Source: an uncultured Bacteroidales bacterium
GTDB taxonomy: Bacteria; Bacteroidota; Bacteroidia; Bacteroidales; UBA932
Assembly: GCA_947253655.1 (NCBI GenBank)
Contig: CAMYAE010000016.1
Coordinates: 1 to 44,107 of the forward strand
Length of the DNA: 44,107 nucleotides
Direction: 5' to 3'
How positions within the stretch are numbered: the stretch's first letter is position 1; each line of letters begins with the position of its first letter. Shown here piece after piece: positions 6,894 through 16,442 of the stretch. The notes under the pieces were generated by a model. The model was given only the letters and a program-made list of their open reading frames with translations. It did no database searches and was not told the DNA's origin. The translations under genes were made by a program, and so were the position numbers.

Positions 6894-8918
6894 ATGACCA
6901 AATTTCAAGAAGAGATTATGGCCGGCATCCTGGATCACCTTCCGGAGGCAAAGCCGTACGATGAAAGCATCAACCATGCACCGAAAAGAAAAGACATCTT
7001 GAGTGAAGAGGAAAAGGTCCTTGCACTTAAGAATGCTCTGAGATATTTTCCGGCCAGGCATCATGCCGTTCTTGCCAAGGAATTTGCAGAGGAACTTGAG
7101 AAATACGGCAGGATTTACATGTACCGTTTCCGTCCCGACTATGAAATGTATGCGAGACCTATAGATGAATATCCTGCAAAATCCGTTCATGCTGCCGCCA
7201 TAATGGCAATGATTCAGAACAATTTAGACCCAAGAGTCGCACAGCACCCGCACGAGTTGATAATTTATGGAGGCAACGGGGCTATTTTCCAGAATTGGGC
7301 ACAATATCGTCTGACAATGCAGTATCTGTCGATGATGACAGATGATCAGACGCTTGCAATGTATTCCGGATTTCCGTTAGGTCTGTTTCCAAGCCATAAA
7401 ATGGCTCCGAGAGTGGTCGTAACCAATGGTATGGTTATCCCGAATTACTCCAGCCAGGACGACTGGGAGCGTTTCAATGCTCTTGGCGTTTCGCAATACG
7501 GGCAGATGACCGCAGGCTCATATATGTACATCGGGCCGCAGGGAATTGTGCACGGCACAACGATTACCGTCATGAATGCAGCACGCAAGCAGTTGAAAGC
7601 CAAAGGTATATCCCCAACAAAGGAAAACAGCCGAGGCCTTCTGTTCGTATCATCGGGGCTCGGAGGCATGTCCGGAGCACAGCCGAAAGCCGGCAATATA
7701 GCCGGTGTCGTGAGCGTTATAGCCGAAATCAATCCGGCTGCCGCTACAAAGCGGTTTGAGCAAGGCTGGGTCGATGAAATGCACAGCAATCTTGACGAGC
7801 TTATCGGACGTATAAGAAAGGCGGTAGAGGCGAAAGAGGTGGTGTCAATGGCATACGTCGGCAATATCGTCGATTTATGGGAACGACTTGCAGCTGAGGA
7901 TATTATGGTGGACTTAGGCTCTGACCAAACTTCTCTGCATAATCCTTGGGCTGGCGGCTACTATCCTGTCGGGCAGAGTTTTGAAGAATCCAAGAATATG
8001 ATGTCCGATAATCCGGAGCTGTTCAAGGAAAAAGTAATGGAGTCTTTGAGAAGACAGGTGGCGGCAATTAACAAGCTGACTGCAAAAGGGATGTACTTCT
8101 TTGATTATGGAAACGCTTTTCTTCTCGAAGCTTCCCGTTCGGGGGCAGATATAATGACGGCCGAGGGCAACTTCCGCTATCCGTCTTATGTCCAAGACAT
8201 TATGGGACCGCTTTACTTCGATTACGGCTTCGGGCCTTTCCGTTGGGTATGTATGTCGGAGAAGCCTGAGGACCTTGCCTGCAGCGATGAAATTGCAGCC
8301 GAGGTGCTGGAAGAGGAAAGGAGGGCTGCTCCGCAAGAAATTGAAAACCAGTTGGATGACAATATCCATTGGATAAAGGAGGCTCAGGCCAATAAATTAG
8401 TTGTGGGTTCTCAGGCCAGAATACTCTATGCCGATTGCGAGGGACGTACCAATATAGCCCTGAAGTTCAACCGGGCAATCAGAGAGGGCAGGATATCGGC
8501 TCCGATAGTTTTGGGCCGCGACCACCACGATGTTTCAGGTACGGACTCCCCATTCAGGGAAACGGCCAACATCTATGACGGATCGCAGTTTACTGCCGAT
8601 ATGGCTATACAGAATGTAATCGGAGACTCTTTCAGAGGGGCTTCCTGGGTAAGCATACACAACGGTGGTGGCGTAGGCTGGGGAGAAGTCATCAACGGTG
8701 GTTTCGGCATGGTCATAGACGGAACGGAAGAGGCTGAAAGGCGCATTCGCCAAATGCTTTTCTGGGACGTGAACAACGGCATCTGCAGGAGGAGCTGGGC
8801 AAGGAATGAGGGGGCGATCTTTGCAGCAAAAAGGGAAATGTCAAGGACACCGGGGCTGAAGGTGACACTTCCTAACATTGCTGACGAAAAATTGATAAAA
8901 TCGGTTTTGAGCAAATAA
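6894..8918 (+). CDS. hutU: Urocanate hydratase
   Basis: The 674-residue protein carries the hallmarks of urocanase: IIYGGNGAIFQNWAQYRLTM near residue 120, GPQGIVHGTTITV, the nucleotide-binding-like SSGLGGMSGAQPKAG, and GGGVGWGEVINGGFGMVIDG near the C-terminus. It converts urocanate to 4-imidazolone-5-propionate using bound NAD+. It is longer than the typical 555-residue proteobacterial enzyme and resembles the long form also seen in eukaryotes. It sits between ftcD and hutH (gap to hutH 12 bases), in one operon. Confidence 0.96.
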   Translation: MTKFQEEIMAGILDHLPEAKPYDESINHAPKRKDILSEEEKVLALKNALRYFPARHHAVLAKEFAEELEKYGRIYMYRFRPDYEMYARPIDEYPAKSVHAAAIMAMIQNNLDPRVAQHPHELIIYGGNGAIFQNWAQYRLTMQYLSMMTDDQTLAMYSGFPLGLFPSHKMAPRVVVTNGMVIPNYSSQDDWERFNALGVSQYGQMTAGSYMYIGPQGIVHGTTITVMNAARKQLKAKGISPTKENSRGLLFVSSGLGGMSGAQPKAGNIAGVVSVIAEINPAAATKRFEQGWVDEMHSNLDELIGRIRKAVEAKEVVSMAYVGNIVDLWERLAAEDIMVDLGSDQTSLHNPWAGGYYPVGQSFEESKNMMSDNPELFKEKVMESLRRQVAAINKLTAKGMYFFDYGNAFLLEASRSGADIMTAEGNFRYPSYVQDIMGPLYFDYGFGPFRWVCMSEKPEDLACSDEIAAEVLEEERRAAPQEIENQLDDNIHWIKEAQANKLVVGSQARILYADCEGRTNIALKFNRAIREGRISAPIVLGRDHHDVSGTDSPFRETANIYDGSQFTADMAIQNVIGDSFRGASWVSIHNGGGVGWGEVINGGFGMVIDGTEEAERRIRQMLFWDVNNGICRRSWARNEGAIFAAKREMSRTPGLKVTLPNIADEKLIKSVLSK

Positions 8919-8930
8919 TCATTATAGAAA

Positions 8931-10415
8931 ATGGAAAATGTTTTTCAGATATCCCATAAACATTTGAGCATAGACGACATTGCCCGCATAATAGGCGGAA
9001 ACATGAAAATCGTGCTTTCGGACGAGGCGAAATCCGCAATAAACAAATGCCGTCACTATCTTGACGCCAAGATGAAAGATATTGGCCGTCCGATTTACGG
9101 AGTGACTACGGGATTTGGCTCTCTGTGCAATATCAGCATACCGGCTGATGAGCTTTCCGAGCTCCAGCACAATTTAGTCATGTCCCACGCCTGCGGTACA
9201 GGAGAAAAAATAAGGCCGGAGATTGTAAAGCTGATGCTGCTGCTTAAAGCCCGGTCTCTGTCCTATGGTCACTCCGGGGCCCAATTAGCCACCGTACAGA
9301 GACTCGTGGATATGTTCAACGAGGATGTCCTGCCTATAGTATATTCCCAGGGCTCTCTTGGGGCTTCAGGGGATCTTGCCCCTCTGGCACATCTGTGCCT
9401 GCCTATAATCGGGCTTGGCGAGGTTATGTACAAAGGCGAGACAAGAAAGAGTGCAGAGGTCTGGAAAGAATTGGGTTGGGAGCCTATAAGACTACAGTCC
9501 AAAGAGGGACTTGCCCTACTCAACGGCACTCAATTCATGAGCGCTCACGCCGTATGGGCAGCTATAAAGATTGAAAGGCTGTCGGATTGGGCCGACAAGA
9601 TTGGAGCAATTTCACTTGAAGCCTATGACGGCAGAATAGAGCCGTTCTACCCGCTTTCTCACAGAATAAGGCCTCATAAAGGCCAAATCAAAACCGCGGA
9701 GAGGATAATGGAGCTTCTTGATGGTAGCGAGTTGATCAAAAGACACAAAGAGCATGTTCAGGACCCTTACGCTTTCAGGTGCATTCCGCAGGTGCATGGA
9801 GCTGTCAAAGATGAGATTGCACGTTTCAGGGAGACGATTGAAATTGAAATCAACAGTGCCACCGACAATCCTAATGTCTTCCCGGATGAGGATATGATAA
9901 TTTCTGCCGGGAATTTCCATGGAGAGCCGATTGCAATGCCTATGGATTTTCTCGCAATAGCGGCCACAGAGCTTTCAAGTATTTCAGAAAGAAGGATCTT
10001 CCAACTTATTTCCGGCCTTAGAGGGCTGCCGAAGTTCTTGGTTGCCACCCCCGGTCTCAACAGCGGCTTCATGATTCCTCAATATACGGCGGCAAGCATT
10101 GTCAATCAGAACAAGAGCTATTGCTGGCCTTGCTCATGCGATTCCATACCGTCCTCAGGAGGACAGGAAGACCATGTAAGCATGGGTGCGAATTCCGCCA
10201 CGAAACTCTTGAAAGTTGTTGATAATCTGGAAACGGTGCTCGGAATAGAGCTGTTCAATGCTGCACAGGCAATGGAATTCCGGAGGCCGGCCAAATCTTC
10301 TCCGGCCATTGAAAAAATCCTGTCCGATTTCCGTAAGGTTGTACAGTTCGTAGAGAACGACAAATATATGCACCCGTTGATAGAAAAATCTAAAGAATTC
10401 CTGAAATGCTGTTAG
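8931..10415 (+). CDS. hutH: Histidine ammonia-lyase
   Basis: The 494-residue protein belongs to the aromatic amino acid lyases. The ASG triad that cyclises into the MIO cofactor lies at residues 145-147 within SLGASGDLAPLAHL. Other family signatures are YGVTTGFGSL (56-65), LLNGTQFMSAH, and SSGGQEDHVSMGAN. It removes ammonia from L-histidine to give urocanate, the entry step of the pathway. Its last 10 bases overlap the start of hutI, indicating translational coupling. The histidine-specific hut neighbours make tyrosine or phenylalanine lyase activity unlikely. Confidence 0.97.
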   Translation: MENVFQISHKHLSIDDIARIIGGNMKIVLSDEAKSAINKCRHYLDAKMKDIGRPIYGVTTGFGSLCNISIPADELSELQHNLVMSHACGTGEKIRPEIVKLMLLLKARSLSYGHSGAQLATVQRLVDMFNEDVLPIVYSQGSLGASGDLAPLAHLCLPIIGLGEVMYKGETRKSAEVWKELGWEPIRLQSKEGLALLNGTQFMSAHAVWAAIKIERLSDWADKIGAISLEAYDGRIEPFYPLSHRIRPHKGQIKTAERIMELLDGSELIKRHKEHVQDPYAFRCIPQVHGAVKDEIARFRETIEIEINSATDNPNVFPDEDMIISAGNFHGEPIAMPMDFLAIAATELSSISERRIFQLISGLRGLPKFLVATPGLNSGFMIPQYTAASIVNQNKSYCWPCSCDSIPSSGGQEDHVSMGANSATKLLKVVDNLETVLGIELFNAAQAMEFRRPAKSSPAIEKILSDFRKVVQFVENDKYMHPLIEKSKEFLKCC

Positions 10416-11647
10416 TCAAGAATCTTTCATCGATACAAGGAATTCTCCGCAAAGACGTTATGAGACTTGAGGGGAAAGACATGGGTGCCGTGGACAGCTT
10501 CGGGCCGGCATGGCTTGTCGCAAATAACGGCATTATTCTGGACTTCGGGGATATGGACGATTGTCCTGACGAAGCATCCTTTCCCCAAGTCTTTGACGCT
10601 CAAGGAGGAATGCTACTGCCCTCATTCTGCGATTCTCACACACATATTGTTTTCGCGGGAGACCGGGAGCAGGAATTCATAGACAAGATAAGAGGCTTGA
10701 GCTATGAAGAAATTGCCAAAAGAGGAGGAGGAATTCTGAATTCGGCTGACAGGCTTGCAGAGACGGACGAAGACAATCTATATGCCGGGGCAATGGAGAG
10801 AGTTGTGGAAATGATGTCGAAAGGCACAGGAGCCATTGAGATAAAAAGCGGCTATGGCCTGTCCACGGAATCCGAATTAAGAATGTTAAGGGTTATCAAA
10901 AGGATAAAGGAGAATTCGGGGGCTATAGTAAAGGCTACTTTCCTTGGAGCCCATGCTGTTGGGAGGGCATTTACAGGCAGACAGGATGATTATGTCACTA
11001 TGATTTGCGAAGAAATGCTACCCTCTGTCGCAGAAGACGGACTTGCCGATTTTGTCGATGTGTTCTGCGATGAAGGATTTTTCACAGTTGAGGACACCGA
11101 CCGGATTCTGACAGCTGCCGCAAAATACGGGCTTCGACCGAAAATTCATGCCAACGAAATTGCCGTCTCAGGTGGAGTGCAGGTCGGCGTCAGACACAAT
11201 GCCCTTTCGGTAGACCATCTGGAAAGGACAACAGCTGCGGAAATAGAAGCTCTTAAAGGCAAGGAGACTATGCCTACGATGCTTCCGGGCGCTTCATTTT
11301 TCTTAGGACTCCCTTACGGGAATGCCAAAGGGTTTGTCGAGGCCGGGTTGGGAATAGCATTGGCTTCGGACTACAATCCTGGCTCTTCGCCATCAGGGGA
11401 TATGCGTTTTGTCATTGCACAAGGCTGCATCAAGATGAAGCTAACCCCGGAACAGGCATTCAACGCCTGTACAATCAATTCGGCATACGCCATGGGGGTG
11501 AGTGGGGAAACAGGTTCCGTGACTAAGGGGAAACGTGCAAATTTCATAATCACGAAACCGTCTTTCAAGACCTTGGCTTCGCTGGCATATCACTATACAA
11601 CCCCCTATATAGCAGCCGTTTTCGCCTCCGGCAAGAAAGTGATGTAA
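10406..11647 (+). CDS. hutI: Imidazolonepropionase
   Basis: The 413-residue amidohydrolase has the metal-binding HTH of DSHTHIVF (His78, His80), AFLGAHAV-like FLGAHAV, the metal-site histidine in KIHANEIA, and the catalytic aspartate in ASDYNPGS. It opens the imidazolone ring to give N-formimino-L-glutamate, the substrate of the first gene of the operon. The length matches the family (about 410). The start overlaps hutH by 10 bases. A strong hairpin follows at 11665-11704 and ends the operon. Confidence 0.96.
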   Translation: MLLVKNLSSIQGILRKDVMRLEGKDMGAVDSFGPAWLVANNGIILDFGDMDDCPDEASFPQVFDAQGGMLLPSFCDSHTHIVFAGDREQEFIDKIRGLSYEEIAKRGGGILNSADRLAETDEDNLYAGAMERVVEMMSKGTGAIEIKSGYGLSTESELRMLRVIKRIKENSGAIVKATFLGAHAVGRAFTGRQDDYVTMICEEMLPSVAEDGLADFVDVFCDEGFFTVEDTDRILTAAAKYGLRPKIHANEIAVSGGVQVGVRHNALSVDHLERTTAAEIEALKGKETMPTMLPGASFFLGLPYGNAKGFVEAGLGIALASDYNPGSSPSGDMRFVIAQGCIKMKLTPEQAFNACTINSAYAMGVSGETGSVTKGKRANFIITKPSFKTLASLAYHYTTPYIAAVFASGKKVM

Positions 11648-11664
11648 ACTGCAACAACATCAGC

Positions 11665-11704
11665 ACAACATTAGCCGACCCGCTTTTGGATCGGCTAATG
11701 TTGT
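11665..11704. terminator. Bidirectional terminator between hutI and the lipoprotein gene
   Basis: A perfect 14-bp stem (11665-11678 with 11691-11704) encloses a 12-base loop. It lies between two converging genes, so it can serve both strands. A long T run is missing on the plus side. Confidence 0.7.
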
Positions 11705-11718
11705 AATGTAGTATAATC

Positions 11719-13239
11719 TTAATAGTTAGCGTTCTGCGGGTCGAACTCAGTCCAGCCTTCAAGCCAATTATCATTGGCAGAGAATGCACCTATATATTTT
11801 ACTTTATTGAAGAAGGAAGGAAGTAATGACGGGAATGCAGCTGCTGTCAGCATTTCGCTGCCCGCCTTAGGAGTATATCCGTTAGCCTCTACTATATCAT
11901 TCCATGATGCCAATACCTTATTGCCGGTCTTGCTCTTGAAATAAGTACTTGAGAAAGAGGGCTTTGTTCCATCTACAATAGGCTTCTTGTCTGCACCGAA
12001 ACCCGTTACAAGATGATCATTATATAACTTGTTGGCATCGCTTCCGATAATATCCATACCTGCAAACCATATATTTTCAAGCTTCAGCTCTCCTGCTGTG
12101 GCAGCTCCCTGCGTATCGCCTTTCTCATTGTCAAGAATAAGGCCTATAGGATAACCAACTGCAAGTGAGTTGTAGCAGTTGAGTTTGGAATATCTTCTGA
12201 TGTGCATGGCTGCCTGAAATTTACCGAGTGCCGAGCCGTTATTAGGGAAGAGAGCACCGGCATTAATATAGGTCTTGTCATTCACAAAGTTAGGATCAAG
12301 CTTCGGCCCGACAAATGTTATATTTGAGAATATTGCTTTGGTATAAGGCTCTACTGCCGATCCTCCTGCGTTATTGTCACTTTCAAAGCCGTTGCTCTGG
12401 GAAGTGTCTGCAATCTTGGAATTCCTGATGACCAGGCCAAACTGCACATTTCCTGAATAGCCGTTATCCGTGTCGAAATCATCATCCCAGCCATGGTAAG
12501 CGACAAGAAATTTGGCATTTACCTTGCCGCCGAACCACTCGAACGAATCATCATTGCTATATGAAACCTGAACGTGGTCAATCTGGGTGCCGCTGCCGAC
12601 TGAGCCCATTGTGAGACCGTTGATTTCCTGGTCTTTCTGGAACGGGGTGCCGCAGAACTCAAGACGGACATAGCTCAATACACCAGAATTGTCGGAATCG
12701 TCATTGCCACCGTGCTTTGAACGAGGACCACCCTCAATCATCATTTCTTCCTGATTGTTCCTGGCCTTTCCGCAAAGAATGATACCGCCCCAATCGCCCG
12801 GTTTGCGCTTGCCCTTAGGCTGGGCTGATGTGAATACAATAGGAGCGTTCTTTGTGCCTTTTGCGATAAGCTTACCCCCTCTTTCTACAATAATGGAAGC
12901 TTTTGCATTACCTTTAACAATGGTGCCTGCCTCTATTGTCAACACTGCACCGTCTGCTACATATATCCAATTATTCATTGTATATACGCCTTTGGCGAGG
13001 GTCTGTTTTCCGGTAAATACCAAATCCTCATCAGGCAGGCCTATTTCCTTGCCTGAAAGATTCTCCTTACCGTTTGTAAAAAGCAGGTGGTCACATGATT
13101 TGACACCTCCGTCTTCTCCCCAGACGTATTCAGCCTTGTTTTCATTCTTGTCTTCCGGTTTGTCTTCCTTACCGCATGCTGTCAGCATAGTAAAAACCGC
13201 CAGGACGCTCATGCATCCGAATAAAATTTTTTTCTTCAT
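11719..13239 (-). CDS. Surface lipoprotein, right-handed beta-helix type, partner of TonB-dependent receptor
   Basis: The 506-residue protein starts with a lipoprotein signal (MKKKILFGCMS..., lipobox LTAC). The mature part begins with an acidic, lysine-rich linker (KEDKPEDKNENK), consistent with surface export in Bacteroidota. The body has the repeated short-strand pattern of a parallel beta-helix (ADGAVLTIEAGTIVKG, SIIVERGGKLIAKGT) and ends in GWTEFDPQNANY. I chose the ATG at 13239 because it gives a normal signal peptide; a start four codons upstream is possible. It lies 19 bases downstream of the TonB-dependent receptor, so the two probably form an uptake pair. The ligand is unknown. Confidence 0.75.
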   Translation of the reverse strand: MKKKILFGCMSVLAVFTMLTACGKEDKPEDKNENKAEYVWGEDGGVKSCDHLLFTNGKENLSGKEIGLPDEDLVFTGKQTLAKGVYTMNNWIYVADGAVLTIEAGTIVKGNAKASIIVERGGKLIAKGTKNAPIVFTSAQPKGKRKPGDWGGIILCGKARNNQEEMMIEGGPRSKHGGNDDSDNSGVLSYVRLEFCGTPFQKDQEINGLTMGSVGSGTQIDHVQVSYSNDDSFEWFGGKVNAKFLVAYHGWDDDFDTDNGYSGNVQFGLVIRNSKIADTSQSNGFESDNNAGGSAVEPYTKAIFSNITFVGPKLDPNFVNDKTYINAGALFPNNGSALGKFQAAMHIRRYSKLNCYNSLAVGYPIGLILDNEKGDTQGAATAGELKLENIWFAGMDIIGSDANKLYNDHLVTGFGADKKPIVDGTKPSFSSTYFKSKTGNKVLASWNDIVEANGYTPKAGSEMLTAAAFPSLLPSFFNKVKYIGAFSANDNWLEGWTEFDPQNANY

Positions 13240-13258
13240 AAAATAAATCATTTATGTA

Positions 13259-16051
13259 TTAAAACTTAAATAGAATTGTAAATGATATGTTCCGCCCGGG
13301 ACGATACTCCTTAGCAGTCTGAGACACAGCCTTGCTTTCACCATCCGGCAACACTACATCGGTAAACTGCATATATGATACTTTTTCGGCAAGAATGTCT
13401 CTGATGCTCATTTTCAGCTCAGTATGTTTTCCAAACTTCTTGGAAGCCGTAAAGTCCAGGACATTTCTCGGCATTTCATAACTGTCAGGTACTCTTGCGT
13501 TATCACCGCTTCCGGTCGAGCCCTCGCTGCGACCGACCCCTATTATCCTCTTTCCTATCCTGTTGTACAGCAGACCGAGATTGATTTTTGCAGCCTCGTT
13601 GGCATAGAAAACACCTGTATTTACAAGATACGGAGACTGTCCCTGCATCGGCCTGTCTTTCTCTTTCGAGCCGGGAGCAAATTCCACGCGACTGCGGATA
13701 AGCGTGCCGTTGAAAGACCACTTAAAGCCACGCAATCCCATGAATGATAAATCCTTACGCAAATCCAGCTCCATACCGTAGTTATTGGCCGATCTGGCGT
13801 TCATATAAGAATATATCAAATCCGTACCGCCGGCTACCGTATACGTCCACTCGATAGGAGAATCGAAATGTTTGTAAAAGGCCGCAATTGACAATATCTC
13901 TCCCCTGCCCGGATACATTTCATAACGCAGGTCTACGTTGTCCACATAACAATTCCTCAGGCCGGTGTTTCCTGCTACGTTGGAAGCAAGGTCAAAGTCA
14001 TAATATACCGAAGGTGAAACTTCCCTGAATTCTGCCCTGTTTATGCTCCTACCATAAGAAGCCCTTACCTGATGCCTGTCGTTGAATTTATAGACGACGT
14101 TTATTGACGGGAAGAAACCCGGTCCTCCGTAGAAATGACTGAGAGGCCTTTTCTTGGTGTCACTGGTATTTGATATCAGTTCCATGCGGCTATACTCGAA
14201 ACGGACTCCGGCATATGCCGATATCTTCCCGAATGGCAGGTCTGCTCCTATATAGCCCGCTCCTAACGTGTTCTTTCCTCTGTAGTTGTTCTTCATGTGC
14301 CACTCTTCCAGCATATAAAGCAGGTCGTCACCGAAATAAGCTTCATTGCTGAGCAATTCACGTATGTCCATTGACTGGAAATCCTCAGGCAGATTGTTCA
14401 ATGCCGGATGCCATGAATAAATAAAGCTTCTGGTGTCATAAGTCCGTGTGCGATATTCCCCGAAAGCTCCATATTTCAAGATAGGCTTCCACTTGCCGAA
14501 TTCAAGCTGCCATGTGTCATTCACCCCAAAGGAGACGATATGTTCACCCAGGCGTGTCCATTCCCTGGAGACATCGTTTCCGGTAATGAGTTCAATGACA
14601 TCGGCCTCATTTGCATCGCTCAAAAGATATCTTCTCCTGTCAGGCAATATCCTGTTTGAGTAGGCGTAACCCGTGCTCCAGTCAAATTTGTGCCCGCCAA
14701 AAACGTGCAAACCGTTAACCTGACCGTTGTATGTTGTACGGCTCCTGTAATAATATTCCGCAGATTCCTCATGGTCGGACTGTGCACTTATGCCCTTTCT
14801 AAAAGTATATCTGTCGGTACCTAATTGGTTGAAAATATTCTTGAACAGCAATTTGCTGCCTCCTGTCGTAAGGAGGGTAATATTCACCATTGCCCCGAAA
14901 CGGACATTGTTGTTGTATTGGTCATCAACGGACCAGCGCAGATAGTTGGACTTGTCGTTAGCCGCATCATATACTCCGAATAGATTGTTCTGCATATTTT
15001 CGTAGGTGCGGAACTCGTTTGTATAATTGGCTACAGCCGTCATGCCTAAATCGCTGCCACCGACCTTCCAATGACGGCTCATTGCTGCAGAGAGCCTAAG
15101 GTCTCCATAGGGCTTTATTGACCTTATTTTCCAGTCATTATCAAGGCTGTTGTTCTGCAAGCTGATATTATCTCCGCTCATTTTGTTCATATTCCGGTAC
15201 ATGCCGCCGCATAATGCCCTCCGGCCGCCGTCGAAGCCAAGGAAATCGGTTGCAGAGCCATTGTACCTTTCGAATGAGTTGAAGACGGTCAAGGTGTTCC
15301 AGTTCCCGCCCAAAGAGATAGAGAAATCGTTTTCTTCCGGTATTTCTTTTGTGTTGATTATTATAAAGCCGCCGCTATAGTCTGCAGGATATTCAGGAGA
15401 CGGGACCTTGACTATATTGAGATTATCGATTTGGGCACTCGGAATAATATCGAAAGAAAAGGCCCTTGAATCCGCTTCGGAGCTCGGTACGGCTCCGCCG
15501 TTAATCCATACGTTGTTGTACCTCTGCGAAAGCCCACGCACCATGACGAACTTGTCTTCGATAAGGCTGACCCCCGGCACCCTCCTTATCACCTCGCCGG
15601 CATTCGAATCCTGGGAACGGGCTATCTCCTGAGATGAGACGTTGCTTACAATCAGATGACTGATTTTGCTGGCATTCACCATAGCTATTTCGGTGTCTTT
15701 CCTCATTACGCCCACCACTGAGCCGGCATTAAGCAATTGCTCATCCGCATCCATCGGGATATCAAGAGAACCGGAATACGGTACAGACACATTCTCTACC
15801 CTGACCGTCTTATAAGAAACATAGTTTGCAAGAAGATTATATACGCCTGCGGCAATGCCTTGCAGTTCAAAGTTTCCATTGATGTCAGTAATAGCCACCT
15901 GCTTTCCCCCATCGACCTCAATCGTAGCTCCAATCAACGGCTCACCGTTTTTGGAATCGTATATCTTGCCTTTAATGTTGTGTCCACAGACCTCAGAAAC
16001 CGCTAAAAGTGCAAACAACAGAATTGCAACTACCAACCTCTTTATATTCAT
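13259..16051 (-). CDS. TonB-dependent receptor with N-terminal carboxypeptidase-regulatory-like domain
   Basis: The 930-residue outer-membrane protein has a signal peptide (1-23), a carboxypeptidase-regulatory-like domain (about 25-105; GEPLIGATIEVDGG, TDINGNFELQGI), a plug (about 120-235; EVIRRVPGVSLIEDKFVMVRGL-type region) and a large beta-barrel ending in a phenylalanine (ISFTILFKF). It would import a bound ligand using TonB energy. It is not a SusC-length protein, and no SusD neighbour exists; the partner is the beta-helix lipoprotein. Substrate cannot be told from sequence. The ATG at 16051 lies 22 bases downstream of the promoter box at 16074-16081. Confidence 0.93.
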   Translation of the reverse strand: MNIKRLVVAILLFALLAVSEVCGHNIKGKIYDSKNGEPLIGATIEVDGGKQVAITDINGNFELQGIAAGVYNLLANYVSYKTVRVENVSVPYSGSLDIPMDADEQLLNAGSVVGVMRKDTEIAMVNASKISHLIVSNVSSQEIARSQDSNAGEVIRRVPGVSLIEDKFVMVRGLSQRYNNVWINGGAVPSSEADSRAFSFDIIPSAQIDNLNIVKVPSPEYPADYSGGFIIINTKEIPEENDFSISLGGNWNTLTVFNSFERYNGSATDFLGFDGGRRALCGGMYRNMNKMSGDNISLQNNSLDNDWKIRSIKPYGDLRLSAAMSRHWKVGGSDLGMTAVANYTNEFRTYENMQNNLFGVYDAANDKSNYLRWSVDDQYNNNVRFGAMVNITLLTTGGSKLLFKNIFNQLGTDRYTFRKGISAQSDHEESAEYYYRSRTTYNGQVNGLHVFGGHKFDWSTGYAYSNRILPDRRRYLLSDANEADVIELITGNDVSREWTRLGEHIVSFGVNDTWQLEFGKWKPILKYGAFGEYRTRTYDTRSFIYSWHPALNNLPEDFQSMDIRELLSNEAYFGDDLLYMLEEWHMKNNYRGKNTLGAGYIGADLPFGKISAYAGVRFEYSRMELISNTSDTKKRPLSHFYGGPGFFPSINVVYKFNDRHQVRASYGRSINRAEFREVSPSVYYDFDLASNVAGNTGLRNCYVDNVDLRYEMYPGRGEILSIAAFYKHFDSPIEWTYTVAGGTDLIYSYMNARSANNYGMELDLRKDLSFMGLRGFKWSFNGTLIRSRVEFAPGSKEKDRPMQGQSPYLVNTGVFYANEAAKINLGLLYNRIGKRIIGVGRSEGSTGSGDNARVPDSYEMPRNVLDFTASKKFGKHTELKMSIRDILAEKVSYMQFTDVVLPDGESKAVSQTAKEYRPGRNISFTILFKF

Positions 16052-16073
16052 TCTCCAATAAATAATTTCGCGG

Positions 16074-16081
16074 CAAAATTA
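16074..16081 (-). promoter_or_regulatory. Promoter box of the TonB-receptor operon
   Basis: TAATTTTG on the minus strand matches TAnnTTTG. No good -33 element is seen at the usual distance, and the resulting 5' leader would be under 25 bases. Confidence 0.45.
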
Positions 16082-16206
16082 GAAAGAGGATATTACGTTG
16101 CTATGTCTAAAAAGTTAATATAATTTTACATATTTATTACATTAATATTATCGAATTGTGAATCAGGCATATAAAGCAGAAAATAGAATCAAACGAAAGG
16201 CTTTAT

Positions 16207-16378
16207 TGTCATCCAGAGCCTGCGAAGCAGGCGTAGGGATCTGCGACATACGTTTGTGCAGATTTCTCAGTCGCTATCGCTCCTTCGAAATGACACGCCG
16301 GGCACCTGCGACAAATGAGGCATTATTGTCATCCGGCATTGCTGTGAACGAAGGCTTTATTGTCATGCGGCGTTGCGA
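16207..16378. repeat. Imperfect inverted repeat unit plus two partial copies
   Basis: A unit at 16207-16295 starts TGTCAT and ends ATGACA; its two halves are imperfect reverse complements (inner GGATCTGC and GCAGATTT). The motif TTATTGTCAT recurs at about 16323 and 16357 in similar context, each followed by a C/G-rich short segment. A related unit lies at 43252-43299. This looks like a REP-like interspersed repeat family. The 390 bases between the receptor and barrel genes hold this and a terminator, but no gene. Confidence 0.65.
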
Positions 16379-16420
16379 AAAAAGGACAGAGGTGTGTCAT
16401 CACGTGATGACACACCTCTG
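16378..16420 (-). terminator. Terminator of the rnf/outer-membrane barrel operon
   Basis: A 34-bp perfect palindrome (16387-16420; 17-bp arms) lies 22 bases downstream of the barrel gene. On the minus strand it is followed by TCC and then six T (16378-16383), as expected of a rho-independent terminator. Confidence 0.8.
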
Positions 16421-16442
16421 TTGTTTATTTGCAGAAACTATA

